In this document: piece after piece, positions 1 through 7,002 of the stretch
How the letters are laid out: each line of letters starts with the position of its first letter
Position numbering within the stretch: position 1 is the stretch's first letter
NCBI RefSeq assembly: GCF_024170405.1
Contig: NZ_JALJYC010000038.1
Location: 1 to 14,986, forward strand
DNA length: 14,986 nucleotides
Origin: Neisseria perflava
GTDB lineage: Bacteria > Pseudomonadota > Gammaproteobacteria > Burkholderiales > Neisseriaceae
Direction: 5' to 3'
The notes under the pieces: generated by a model
Told to the model about the DNA's origin: nothing
The model's database searches: none
Seen by the model: the letters and a program-made list of their open reading frames with translations, nothing else
Position numbers and translations under genes: made by a program

Positions 1-73
1 GCGTTTTAACAACAGTGAAATAAAATCTCAAATTTCTATTTTGAAACAGTTAGTAAAAGGTAATTTGCTCTAA
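1..73 (+). CDS. Possible C-terminal end of an unidentified gene (partial)
   Basis: The frame beginning at position 2 is open for 23 codons and stops with TAA at 71-73; the peptide begins RFNNSEIK and ends VKGNLL. It is AT-rich and has a plausible protein composition, so it may be the tail of a gene that starts left of the window. The sequence is too short to name a family, and an open frame of this length can occur by chance. It is not in frame with the TonB remnant that follows at 82. Confidence 0.25.
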   Translation, partial: RFNNSEIKSQISILKQLVKGNLL

Positions 74-81
74 TTATCTAG

Positions 82-411
82 TACAGCCCCAAAAAATTTA
101 TCAAACAACTGGAACGGAGTAGGGAAAAAGAGCGGGAAAACCTGAACCGTTTTATACCTCCACGGCCAAGCAAATCTATTGTCGCACCATACCCCGAACT
201 ATCAAGAATCAACCATGAACATGGCACTGTTCCAATTCAGATAACCGTTTCTGAATACGGGCAAGTCGTTAATGCAAAACTGGTAGGAACAAGCGGATAT
301 GAACGACTAGATACGGCAGCTCTAAAAGCAGTGAAAAACACATCATTTATCCCTGCAAAACAAGGATATAACAGCATAGAACACACGTATATAATCAATA
401 TCACATACTAA
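82..411 (+). pseudogene. TonB C-terminal domain remnant lacking a start codon
   Basis: The frame from 82 to the TAA at 409-411 encodes about 109 residues. An in-frame TAG at 79-81 closes it upstream, and it contains no ATG, GTG or TTG codon, so it cannot be translated as it stands. The peptide starts with a charged stretch (KQLERSREKEREN), then a proline-rich piece (FIPPRPSK), then a recognisable TonB C-terminal fold: GTVPIQITVSEYGQVVNAK, SGYERLDTAALKAV, and a final FIPAK-NITY strand. In TonB proteins this domain contacts the TonB box of outer-membrane receptors; the N-terminal membrane anchor is absent here. The base composition is more AT-rich than in the core genes to the right. It is most likely a 5'-truncated gene or silent 3' cassette left by rearrangement in the dif-adjacent element. 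Confidence 0.6.
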
Positions 412-426
412 TGTAACCCGATTACA

Positions 427-473
427 AAAATAAGGAGCAAATGCTCATATAGCGAGCGTTTGCTCCTTATTTT
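427..473 (+). terminator. Strong symmetrical hairpin terminator
   Basis: The arms 427-441 and 459-473 are exact complements (AAAATAAGGAGCAAA against its reverse complement). After one mismatch the stem continues with GCTC/GAGC around a 7-base loop. A-rich left and T-rich right ends make it a likely bidirectional rho-independent terminator for the TonB remnant. No uptake sequence is involved, unlike the terminators further right. Confidence 0.7.
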
Positions 474-478
474 AAAAT

Positions 479-506
479 AAAGCCTTATTATTTTGCATAA
501 GGCTTT
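479..506 (+). promoter_or_regulatory. Hairpin overlapping the leader of the HTH gene
   Basis: AAAGCCTTAT (479-488) pairs perfectly with ATAAGGCTTT (497-506) across an 8-base loop. The right arm holds the only purine-rich sequence (AAGG, 499-502) upstream of the ATG at 513, at ribosome-binding distance. The stem could be a second terminator, followed by GATTTT, or could mask the ribosome binding site. Confidence 0.45.
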
Positions 507-512
507 GATTTT

Positions 513-839
513 ATGGTAACTCAAGCTGATTACATGGACAGTCTGAAAGGCCGTCTGAAATTGGTGTCCGATTATGCTTTGGCGCCGCGATGGCAGGTAG
601 AACCGACCCGAATCAGCCAGTACCGGCGCGGCCGGCTCAGGCTGCCGATTGAGTTTGTGTTAGACATCGCCGAGCAGACAAACACAGACCCAATCAGTAT
701 TATCAGGCAGTTAGAGCTTGAACGAACCAAACGGAAGCGCGGAGACGTTATAGAACGGATTACATGGAAGCCAAACGAGAAAGTACGCAGGTATGTGCCG
801 GAATGGGTACGCAAGCGTAACCATTTCAACCAATATTAA
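513..839 (+). CDS. Small helix-turn-helix protein, DUF3693-like, filamentous phage type
   Basis: The product is a basic 108-residue protein. Residues about 14-45 resemble a Cro/CI-type helix-turn-helix: SDYALAPRWQV, then a recognition-helix pattern TRISQYRRGR, then LPIEFVLDIAEQTNTDP, followed by the IIRQLELERTKR helix. This order (SDYALA, SxYRxGR, AxxxxxDP, ALxLERxKR) is what I know from DUF3693 proteins carried by inoviruses and related islands in beta- and gammaproteobacteria; family membership is from memory, not a search. The C-terminus is rich in Lys and Arg. The ATG at 513 has only a weak AAGG upstream; the alternative ATG at 534 has none. An uptake sequence at 548-559 is read in frame as GRLK, so the gene has been in a Neisseria background for some time. 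The stop codon lies two bases before the dif site. Likely a phage regulator or replication-associated DNA-binding protein; its target is unknown. Confidence 0.65.
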   Translation: MVTQADYMDSLKGRLKLVSDYALAPRWQVEPTRISQYRRGRLRLPIEFVLDIAEQTNTDPISIIRQLELERTKRKRGDVIERITWKPNEKVRRYVPEWVRKRNHFNQY

Positions 840-840
840 G

Positions 841-868
841 AGTTCGCATAATGTATATTATGTTAAAT
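841..868 (+). other. dif: dif site (XerC/XerD chromosome dimer resolution site)
   Basis: The 28 bases read as an 11-base XerC arm AGTTCGCATAA, a 6-base centre TGTATA and an 11-base XerD arm TTATGTTAAAT. Compared from memory with Escherichia coli dif, the centre and the XerD arm are identical and the XerC arm differs at two positions, giving 26 of 28 matches. It also agrees with my recollection of the neisserial dif that borders the gonococcal genetic island. XerC/XerD resolve chromosome dimers here when activated by FtsK, whose gene starts at 6895. The XerC arm faces the phage-like gene on the left and the XerD arm faces the core genome on the right. A direct repeat AAATATAC (872-879 and 881-888) follows the site. 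Confidence 0.92.
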
Positions 869-947
869 TTTAAATATACTAAATATACACAGCATTCCAA
901 GAGCCCCTTTCCTCTCAAACACTGCTGGTATTAAGCCCATAATCAAC

Positions 948-993
948 AAAAGGCCGTCTGAAATTTCTGATAAGAATTTTCAGACGGCCTTTT
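948..993. terminator. Uptake-sequence hairpin terminator
   Basis: AAAAGGCCGTCTGAAA (948-963) pairs with its reverse complement at 978-993, giving a 16-bp stem made of an inverted uptake-sequence pair with A and T runs at the outer ends. It lies just after the stop of the minus-strand reductase gene and shields it from the dif-adjacent genes. Confidence 0.8.
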
Positions 994-1006
994 CACTAAA
1001 ACATGA

Positions 1007-2413
1007 TTACGCCAGCTTCAATTTGGCATTCGCATCGCGCAAGGCGGTACGCACGCCTTCTTCGATGACCGGATGGTAGAACGGCATATCCAGCATTTGC
1101 GGTACGGTCATTTTCATTTGGTGTGCCCAGGCCAGCAAGTGTGCCAAGTGTTCGGCTGCCGGGCCTAAAATTTCTGCACCGAGGAACAAGCCGGTGCCTT
1201 GCTCGGCATACAGGCACATATGGCCTTGGTTAACCAGCATGACGCGGCTGCGGCCTTGATTTTTGAAAGATACTTCGCCAATAACAAATTTGCCTTCGCC
1301 GTATTGTGCTTCGATTTGGGCAAATTTGGCACCAACAGTAGCGATTTGCGGGCTGCTGAACACTACGCCAATCACGCTGCGGCGCAGGCCGCCTTCGATA
1401 TTCGGATAACGGCCGGCATTATCGCCTGCAATTTTGCCTTGGTCGGCGGCTTCGTGCAACAGCGGCAGTTGGTTGGAAGCATCGCCGGCGATGAAAATAT
1501 ACGGGATGCTGGTCTGCATGGTGTGCGGATCGGCAACGGGTACACCACGGCCGTCCAACTCGATATTCAGATTTTCCAAACCGATATTGTCCACGTTCGG
1601 GCGGCGGCCGATGGCGGCCAACAGGTATTCGGCAGTAAATACGCCCTGCTCGCCGTCCTGCTCCCAATGTACTTCGACATTGCCTTCGGCATTCAGTTTG
1701 GCTTCGGTTTTAGCATCCAAATGCAGGGTCATTTCCGAACCGAATACGGCTTTGGCTTCGGCCAATACCACCGGATCGGAAATGCCGCCAATCATGCCGC
1801 CGATACCGAAAATTTCCACTTTCACGCCTAAGCGGTGCAAGGCTTGACCCAATTCCAAACCAATCACGCCCGGGCCGAATACGGCTACGCTTTTAGGCAA
1901 GGTATTCCATGAGAATACATCGTCGTTGACAATCACTTTATCGCCCAAAGCCTGCCATTGCGGAATCACAATCGGACGCGAACCGGTGGCAATCACGAAA
2001 CTTTTAGCTGTGATTTGGGTATGCTCGTCGATTTGCACGGTGTGGTCGTCAATAAATTTTGCCGCACCCATAATGCGTTTGTCAGCGGGCCATTCTTCCA
2101 CATCGCTAACCACGAAACCGACGAAACGGTCGCGTTCGGATTTGACGCGGTTCATCACTTCTTCGCCGTTGACCGTTACGCTACTTTTATCCAAATGCAC
2201 GCCAAACGGATCGGTGTGCAGCGCATGATGACGTGCTTCGGCTGCGGCAATCAGCAGTTTGGACGGCATACAGCCGACGCGGGCGCAAGTCGTGCCGAAC
2301 ACATGGCTTTCGATGAGATAAACATTGTCGCTATGCAAACGCGCATTGCGGAATGCGCCCATACCGGCGGTACCGCCGCCGATAACGACTACATCTGCTT
2401 GAATTTTTTTCAT
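1007..2413 (-). CDS. Dihydrolipoyl dehydrogenase-like flavoprotein disulfide reductase
   Basis: This 468-residue protein has the full plan of the pyridine nucleotide-disulfide oxidoreductases: FAD motif GGGTAG (12-17), redox disulfide CARVGC (Cys43, Cys48), ATGSRP (142-147), second Rossmann motif GPGVIG (180-185), IAGDA in the FAD domain, and a dimerisation domain ending in the catalytic pair His447/Glu452 (HPVIEE). The start at 2413 is preceded by AAGGA at good spacing; nine extra upstream codons are possible but poorly supported. It lacks the N-terminal lipoyl domain of the neisserial pyruvate dehydrogenase E3, so it is probably a paralogue. At the end of the second strand of the NAD domain, Gly203 stands where E3 enzymes usually carry an acidic residue, so cofactor preference may differ. 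The next upstream gene is the Prx-Grx fusion, which suggests peroxide or thiol metabolism. Family is certain; physiological substrate is not. Confidence 0.88.
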   Translation of the reverse strand: MKKIQADVVVIGGGTAGMGAFRNARLHSDNVYLIESHVFGTTCARVGCMPSKLLIAAAEARHHALHTDPFGVHLDKSSVTVNGEEVMNRVKSERDRFVGFVVSDVEEWPADKRIMGAAKFIDDHTVQIDEHTQITAKSFVIATGSRPIVIPQWQALGDKVIVNDDVFSWNTLPKSVAVFGPGVIGLELGQALHRLGVKVEIFGIGGMIGGISDPVVLAEAKAVFGSEMTLHLDAKTEAKLNAEGNVEVHWEQDGEQGVFTAEYLLAAIGRRPNVDNIGLENLNIELDGRGVPVADPHTMQTSIPYIFIAGDASNQLPLLHEAADQGKIAGDNAGRYPNIEGGLRRSVIGVVFSSPQIATVGAKFAQIEAQYGEGKFVIGEVSFKNQGRSRVMLVNQGHMCLYAEQGTGLFLGAEILGPAAEHLAHLLAWAHQMKMTVPQMLDMPFYHPVIEEGVRTALRDANAKLKLA

Positions 2414-2440
2414 GTCGATTCCTTTTTTGAAACATCGCAA

Positions 2441-2452
2441 AGGCCGTCTGAA
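2441..2452 (+). repeat. DNA uptake sequence (AG form)
   Basis: A full AGGCCGTCTGAA lies 28 bases upstream of the reductase start. It is the exact form seen most often in this window. Confidence 0.85.
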
Positions 2453-2525
2453 ATCAGGCGCGGCGCTTTTTAATGCCTTGATTTAATTTCGCAATAACGA
2501 AAGCTGATTGTAAATATAGAGCTAC

Positions 2526-2581
2526 TCGGGTAATACAGCCATACTGTTCTGTATTACCCGAATAACTCTATGCTATTCGGG
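2526..2581. promoter_or_regulatory. Two mutually exclusive hairpins between prx-grx and the reductase gene
   Basis: TCGGGTAATACAG (2526-2538) pairs perfectly with 2549-2561 across a 10-base loop. A second stem, CCCGAATA (2557-2564) with TATTCGGG (2574-2581), uses five of the same bases (2557-2561), so only one can form at a time. The region lies in the 228-base spacer between two minus-strand genes. It could be a terminator, an attenuator-like switch or a small mobile repeat; no clear T run follows on the minus strand. Confidence 0.45.
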
Positions 2582-2593
2582 ATTGGCCGCCTT

Positions 2594-2605
2594 TTCAGAC
2601 GACCT
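2594..2605 (-). repeat. Variant DNA uptake sequence (AGGTCGTCTGAA)
   Basis: On the minus strand the site reads AGGTCGTCTGAA, with T for C at the fourth base. This is the variant I know as the mucosa-type uptake sequence of some commensal Neisseria. It is the only copy seen in this window. Confidence 0.6.
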
Positions 2606-2641
2606 TTAAGCTTTTACAGCGTTTTCAACGTAATCCGAAGA

Positions 2642-3379
2642 TTAGTTTTTAGCCAGGTAAGCTTCCAAATCTTCGCTGCCGCCGATGTATTTGCCGCCGA
2701 TGAAGACTTGCGGAGCAGTCATTTTGCCGGTAATGGCGCGTACGGAAGTCACGGTAGCGTCTTTACCCAATACGATTTCTTCGTAAGACAAGCCTTTGTC
2801 TTCCAAAGCTTTTCTGGCTTTGGCGCAGAATTGGCAGCCCGGTTTGGTAAAGATAGCGATGGATTCTTGTGCTTTCCAGTCCGGAGCGATGAATTTCAGC
2901 ATGGTATCTGCGTCAGATACTTTGAACGGATCACCCGGTTCTTCCGGCTCGATGAACATTTTTTCGATAACGCCGTCGTTTACCAGCATAGAGTAACGCC
3001 AAGAGCGTTGACCGAAGCCCAAGTCGTCTTTTTCGACCAGCATGCCCATACCTTTGGTAAATTCGGTGTTGCCGTCCGGAATCATGTAGATGTTGTCAGA
3101 CTCTTCTTCGGCAGCCCAAGCGTTCATCACGAATGTGTCGTTTACAGATACGCAGTAAATGGCGTCAACGCCGTTTTCTTTGAAGGCACCGGCCAGCTCG
3201 TTGTAGCGCGGCAGGTGTGAAGAAGAACAAGTCGGGGTAAATGCGCCCGGCAGAGAGAATACGACTACTTTTTTACCTTTGAACAAATCATCGGTAGAAA
3301 CATCTTTCCAAGTGTCACCAACGCGGGTGTGGAATACAACGCTAGGTACTTTTTGACCGGTACGATCTTGCAAAGCCAT
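2642..3379 (-). CDS. Peroxiredoxin-glutaredoxin fusion (Prx5/hybrid type)
   Basis: This 245-residue hybrid reduces hydrogen peroxide or alkyl peroxides using glutathione. Residues about 3-165 form a Prx5-type peroxiredoxin with the peroxidatic motif PGAFTPTC (Cys51) and the conserved Arg128 in GQRSWRYSMLV. Residues about 170-245 form a glutaredoxin with the dithiol CQFC (Cys182, Cys185), the TAPQVF cis-proline loop and GGSEDL, which binds glutathione. Fusing the two domains lets the Grx part recycle the peroxidatic cysteine directly, as known for the Haemophilus and Neisseria hybrids. The start at 3379 has AAAGGAG just upstream; an 18-codon N-terminal extension is open but lacks such a site. 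The leader (3380-3535) is AT-rich, but I found no convincing promoter boxes or OxyR site. The reductase gene follows on the same strand after 228 bases that contain hairpins. Confidence 0.95.
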   Translation of the reverse strand: MALQDRTGQKVPSVVFHTRVGDTWKDVSTDDLFKGKKVVVFSLPGAFTPTCSSSHLPRYNELAGAFKENGVDAIYCVSVNDTFVMNAWAAEEESDNIYMIPDGNTEFTKGMGMLVEKDDLGFGQRSWRYSMLVNDGVIEKMFIEPEEPGDPFKVSDADTMLKFIAPDWKAQESIAIFTKPGCQFCAKARKALEDKGLSYEEIVLGKDATVTSVRAITGKMTAPQVFIGGKYIGGSEDLEAYLAKN

Positions 3380-3535
3380 TTTTAGCTCCTTTATAAAAAC
3401 AATAACGGGGGTGTTGAACTTCAATAACTGCATTCTAGCGCAGCTACTGTAATTTGTATAATTTATAGTTCAAATAATATGGATTACATCAGGCTATGAT
3501 GCAAACGCATAAATTGCCAGCAATCTTCTATATGG

Positions 3536-3588
3536 AGGCCGTCTGAAAATAATCAAGACCTTAATCTTTTTTATTTTTCAGACGGCCT
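3536..3588. terminator. Uptake-sequence hairpin
   Basis: AGGCCGTCTGAAAA (3536-3549) pairs with 3575-3588. With a one-base bulge the stem continues through ATAA/TTAT. It sits between the end of ftsK and the leader of prx-grx and may end ftsK transcription, although no T run follows on the minus strand. Confidence 0.55.
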
Positions 3589-3608
3589 TTGCGGTCTGCA
3601 AACAAGCA

Positions 3609-3650
3609 TACACCGCAGCGGTGACAAAATCATGACACAGGTGCGGTGTA
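3609..3650. repeat. Inverted repeat just downstream of ftsK
   Basis: TACACCGCA (3609-3617) and TGCGGTGTA (3642-3650) are perfect complements separated by 24 bases, 15 bases past the ftsK stop codon. It may be a weak terminator or an mRNA 3'-end stabiliser. Confidence 0.35.
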
Positions 3651-3664
3651 ATAAGGATGGCGGT

Positions 3665-6600
3665 TTAGTCCAGATGGTTGCTGTCGGGCGCTAAGACCGT
3701 GCGGTTGCCATTGGTTTCCGGCGGCGATACGATGCCGTCGTTTTCCATTTGGTCAATCAGGCGTGCGGCGCGGTTGTAGCCGATACGCAGCTGGCGCTGT
3801 ACCCCAGAAATGCTGGCTTTGCGCGATTTGACCACATACGCCACGGCTTCGTCATACATCGGATCGACATCGCTGTCGTGGTTTCGTCCAATGCTGCCGA
3901 ACTCTTCGCCGCCGCTGCCGCCGCTCAGAATCTCATCCACATAATCCGGCTCGCCAAACTGCTTCAGATATTCCACCACATTGTGCACTTCGTCGTCTGA
4001 GGCAAACGCACCATGAACACGCTGCGGATAGCCCGTACCCGGCGGCAGAAACAGCATATCGCCCATACCCAGCAGGTTTTCCGCGCCCATCTGGTCGAGA
4101 ATGGTGCGGCTGTCGATTTTACTGGACACTTGAAACGCAATGCGGGTCGGAATATTGGCTTTAATCAAGCCGGTAATCACGTCCACGCTCGGGCGCTGCG
4201 TTGCCAAAATCAGATGGATACCGGCGGCGCGGGCTTTTTGCGCCAAACGCGCAATCAGTTCTTCGATTTTCTTACCGGCAGTCATCATCAAATCGGCAAA
4301 CTCGTCCACCACCACCACGATAAACGGCAGTTTTTCCAGCGGCTCGGGATTGTCGGGCGTGAGGCTGAACGGATTGGCGATTTTCTCGCCGCGTTTGGCG
4401 GTTTCGGCCACTTTTTCGTTGAACCCGGCCAAATTGCGCACGCCGACATGACTCATCAGGCGGTAGCGTTTTTCCATTTCGTTGACACACCAATTCAAGG
4501 CATTGGCCGCCAACTTCATATCGGTCACCACCGGCGCCAGCAGGTGCGGAATGCCCTCGTAAATGCTCAATTCCAGCATTTTCGGGTCAATCATAATCAT
4601 GCGCACCTCTTCCGGCGTGGCCTTAAACAGCATGGACAAAATCATCGCGTTCACACCCACCGACTTGCCCGAACCGGTCGTACCGGCCACCAGCAAATGC
4701 GGCGCCTTGGCAAGGTTAGCGACCACCGGTTGGCCGGTAATATCCTGCCCCAAAGCCAGCGTCAGCTTGGATTTGGATTCGGTAAACGCGGGCGATTTGA
4801 AAATTTCGCTCAGGCGGATAATCTGACGTTTCGGGTTCGGCAGCTCCAATCCCATGCAGGTTTTGCCCGGGATGGTTTCCACCACGCGGATGGAGGCCAC
4901 GCCCAGCGAACGCGCCAAGTCTTTTTCCAAGTTCAACACCGCATTGCCGCGCACGCCAACATCGGGTTCGATTTCATAGCGCGTAATCACCGGGCCGGCA
5001 TACGCGTCAACGACTTTGACTTTGACCTTAAATTCCGCCAGCTTTTCCTCGATGATAATGCTGTTTTCCAGCAGGGCTTCATCGGTTTGCGCTGCGCTCG
5101 GGTCATATTGCGGCGGCAGCAGCAAATCGACAGACGGCAGGTGTACATCGGAAGTATCTGCCCCTACAACCGCCGCTTCGGTATGAGACGGCACAAGCGC
5201 AGCCGAGACCGTCTGAATAACAGCGGGTTCGGCAAGCGCATTTGAAATTGATGAATTTGCTTCTACGGTATTTTCATCATGATTAACCGCTGCGGCAGAT
5301 TCAGCCGGATTTTCAGACGGCCAAAACAGCGTATCCGCTTGAGTTGCCGCTGCTGCCGTTTCGCTTGGGGCGGCAACAGGCGCAACTGCCGCTTGCGGGC
5401 GATGTTCAAATACCGCCATCGTCGCCTCATCCTGCGCCGGATTATCCGTTGAAGCAGTCTGAAGCGGAACGGCGTCCGCCGTTTCCGGCAAGGCCGATTC
5501 GCTAATCAGAAAATCATGAATCGAACGCTGCGGGCGGTTGCTGACGTGCACTTCCGCTTCGGGCAACACCAGCTGAGGCGGTTCTTTAAAGGCCGGCGGT
5601 TCGGGAATATCAATCGGCGCGGCTTGGGTTTGCGGCACGGCGGGCGGTTCGACGACGGTGGCGGTCGGCGCAGCCGGACGGCTGATGTACGGCTCGCTTT
5701 GGAAACGCGAGGTTTTCGGCGGGAAAAACGGTTTTTTCGGCTGCAACTTGGCGGCGCTCTGTTCCACCCGTGCAGCAGGCGGAATCACACTTTCCTGACC
5801 GGAAACATCCACATGGCGGATGGGGCGGCTGCTGCGCCGACGGGCGGCGGGCGTGTGCGACAAATTGGCTAAAATTTCGTCATCCTGAATCACTTGCGGC
5901 TGGAAATCGCGCACAGGAGCAACCGCTGCCGCCAAGCGGTGGCGGGCGGCAGTTTGGCGCGCCAGATTGCTTTGAATCGCACCGACGTCGATTTCGTCCC
6001 AACGGCTCGGAATATCAGCCACCGGAATTACGGCCTCGCGTTCGGCGATTTTCAAGGCCGTCTGAACCGACTCGATATGCGGCGCTTGCGCTTGGGCAAT
6101 ATGAATTTCGCTTACGCCTGCCAAAACGCGGTCACGCGTGCGGCGCAAGGCCGGGTCGTTAAAACCGATGATTTCCAAGCCGGGCATAGGTTTGTCGGAA
6201 GTTTTTAAGGTATGCTGCACTTGCGGCTCGGCCACATTCGGCGCAGGCTCGACAACCGGACACTGCACGCTTTTTTCAACGGCAGCTTCCTGCATGGCCG
6301 CCTCGCCCAACGCACGGGTTGCCTCTTCCAAAGTAATTTCTTCATACGCCGCCCCGCTGACCGGACGCGGTACATATTCCGGCTCTTCGCTCTCGACAAA
6401 AGGCACAATATCGGGATACACAGGCGGTTTGGCCTGAAGGCGCTTGCGCGCAACTGACGGCGCACGCGGGGTCTGCTCCGGTTGCGGCGCGGCGGTTTTC
6501 GATACTTCCTGCTCCGTCTGCGTTTCGGCCTCAAAAGTATTTTCAAAATTATCCTGTCCGCTAAAACCGGAAGAGCCGTCTTCATAGTCATCCAACAGCA

Positions 6601-6895
6601 CGGCTTCGGGTTCAGACGGCAACGCCTCACTGCGGCGCGGCTGTTTGACCTTTAAAAGGCGCAGGCGGGCAATGGTTTTGCTGTAAGCCGCTTTGGTTTG
6701 CGCACTGCCAAACGGGTTCACCAAATTCAGACGGCCTTTTCCCGGCGCGGGCGTTTCAGACGGCATACCGTCTTCTTCCGCGCCGCCTTCCATGTGCGTC
6801 AGCTCCTGCCGCCAGTCCTGCTCCTGCCGGTAATGCAGCCACAGCACCGCGCCAATCGCGCACAACAATAGGAAAATCAATACAGTCCACAACAT
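3665..6895 (-). CDS. ftsK: DNA translocase FtsK
   Basis: This 1076-residue septal DNA pump clears chromosome ends during division and activates XerCD at dif. The N-terminus has one hydrophobic segment (about residues 2-20), not the four of Escherichia coli FtsK, followed by a Pro/Ala/Glu-rich linker to about residue 610. The RecA-like motor has Walker A GTTGSGKS (738-745) and Walker B VVVVDEFADL (Asp864, Glu865). The last 65 residues are the winged-helix gamma domain (DEAVAYVVKSRKASISGVQRQLRIGYNRAARL split between two helices), which reads polar DNA sequences and touches XerD. Five uptake sequences (5312, 6055, 6611, 6726, 6755) fall in the linker and none in the motor. A modest AAAGG precedes the start. 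Neisseria carries more than one FtsK-type protein, so which paralogue this is remains open; the intact gamma domain supports a Xer-linked role. The gene is divergent from the gene at 7039. Confidence 0.96.
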   Translation of the reverse strand: MLWTVLIFLLLCAIGAVLWLHYRQEQDWRQELTHMEGGAEEDGMPSETPAPGKGRLNLVNPFGSAQTKAAYSKTIARLRLLKVKQPRRSEALPSEPEAVLLDDYEDGSSGFSGQDNFENTFEAETQTEQEVSKTAAPQPEQTPRAPSVARKRLQAKPPVYPDIVPFVESEEPEYVPRPVSGAAYEEITLEEATRALGEAAMQEAAVEKSVQCPVVEPAPNVAEPQVQHTLKTSDKPMPGLEIIGFNDPALRRTRDRVLAGVSEIHIAQAQAPHIESVQTALKIAEREAVIPVADIPSRWDEIDVGAIQSNLARQTAARHRLAAAVAPVRDFQPQVIQDDEILANLSHTPAARRRSSRPIRHVDVSGQESVIPPAARVEQSAAKLQPKKPFFPPKTSRFQSEPYISRPAAPTATVVEPPAVPQTQAAPIDIPEPPAFKEPPQLVLPEAEVHVSNRPQRSIHDFLISESALPETADAVPLQTASTDNPAQDEATMAVFEHRPQAAVAPVAAPSETAAAATQADTLFWPSENPAESAAAVNHDENTVEANSSISNALAEPAVIQTVSAALVPSHTEAAVVGADTSDVHLPSVDLLLPPQYDPSAAQTDEALLENSIIIEEKLAEFKVKVKVVDAYAGPVITRYEIEPDVGVRGNAVLNLEKDLARSLGVASIRVVETIPGKTCMGLELPNPKRQIIRLSEIFKSPAFTESKSKLTLALGQDITGQPVVANLAKAPHLLVAGTTGSGKSVGVNAMILSMLFKATPEEVRMIMIDPKMLELSIYEGIPHLLAPVVTDMKLAANALNWCVNEMEKRYRLMSHVGVRNLAGFNEKVAETAKRGEKIANPFSLTPDNPEPLEKLPFIVVVVDEFADLMMTAGKKIEELIARLAQKARAAGIHLILATQRPSVDVITGLIKANIPTRIAFQVSSKIDSRTILDQMGAENLLGMGDMLFLPPGTGYPQRVHGAFASDDEVHNVVEYLKQFGEPDYVDEILSGGSGGEEFGSIGRNHDSDVDPMYDEAVAYVVKSRKASISGVQRQLRIGYNRAARLIDQMENDGIVSPPETNGNRTVLAPDSNHLD

Positions 6896-7002
6896 AAACA
6901 GGCAGCCTTTATCATTTCAAACAACAAAGACGGCTATTTTAACGTGTTTCCGCGCTAAAAAGAATAAGCAGGCCGACAATCTCCGCCCACGGCGTATCGC
7001 GT

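Noticed and set aside
572..829. 85-codon minus-strand open frame opposite the HTH gene
   Set aside because: It is antisense to a better-supported gene, with no ribosome site and a composition fitting a complement shadow.
3380..3535. OxyR-type operator upstream of prx-grx
   Set aside because: AT-rich sequence with scattered ATAG/CTAT pieces, but not in the required spacing.
4013..5245. A 410-codon open frame on the plus strand
   Set aside because: It lies wholly antisense to ftsK; its His/Gln/Arg-rich composition is what the complement of GC-rich coding DNA gives.
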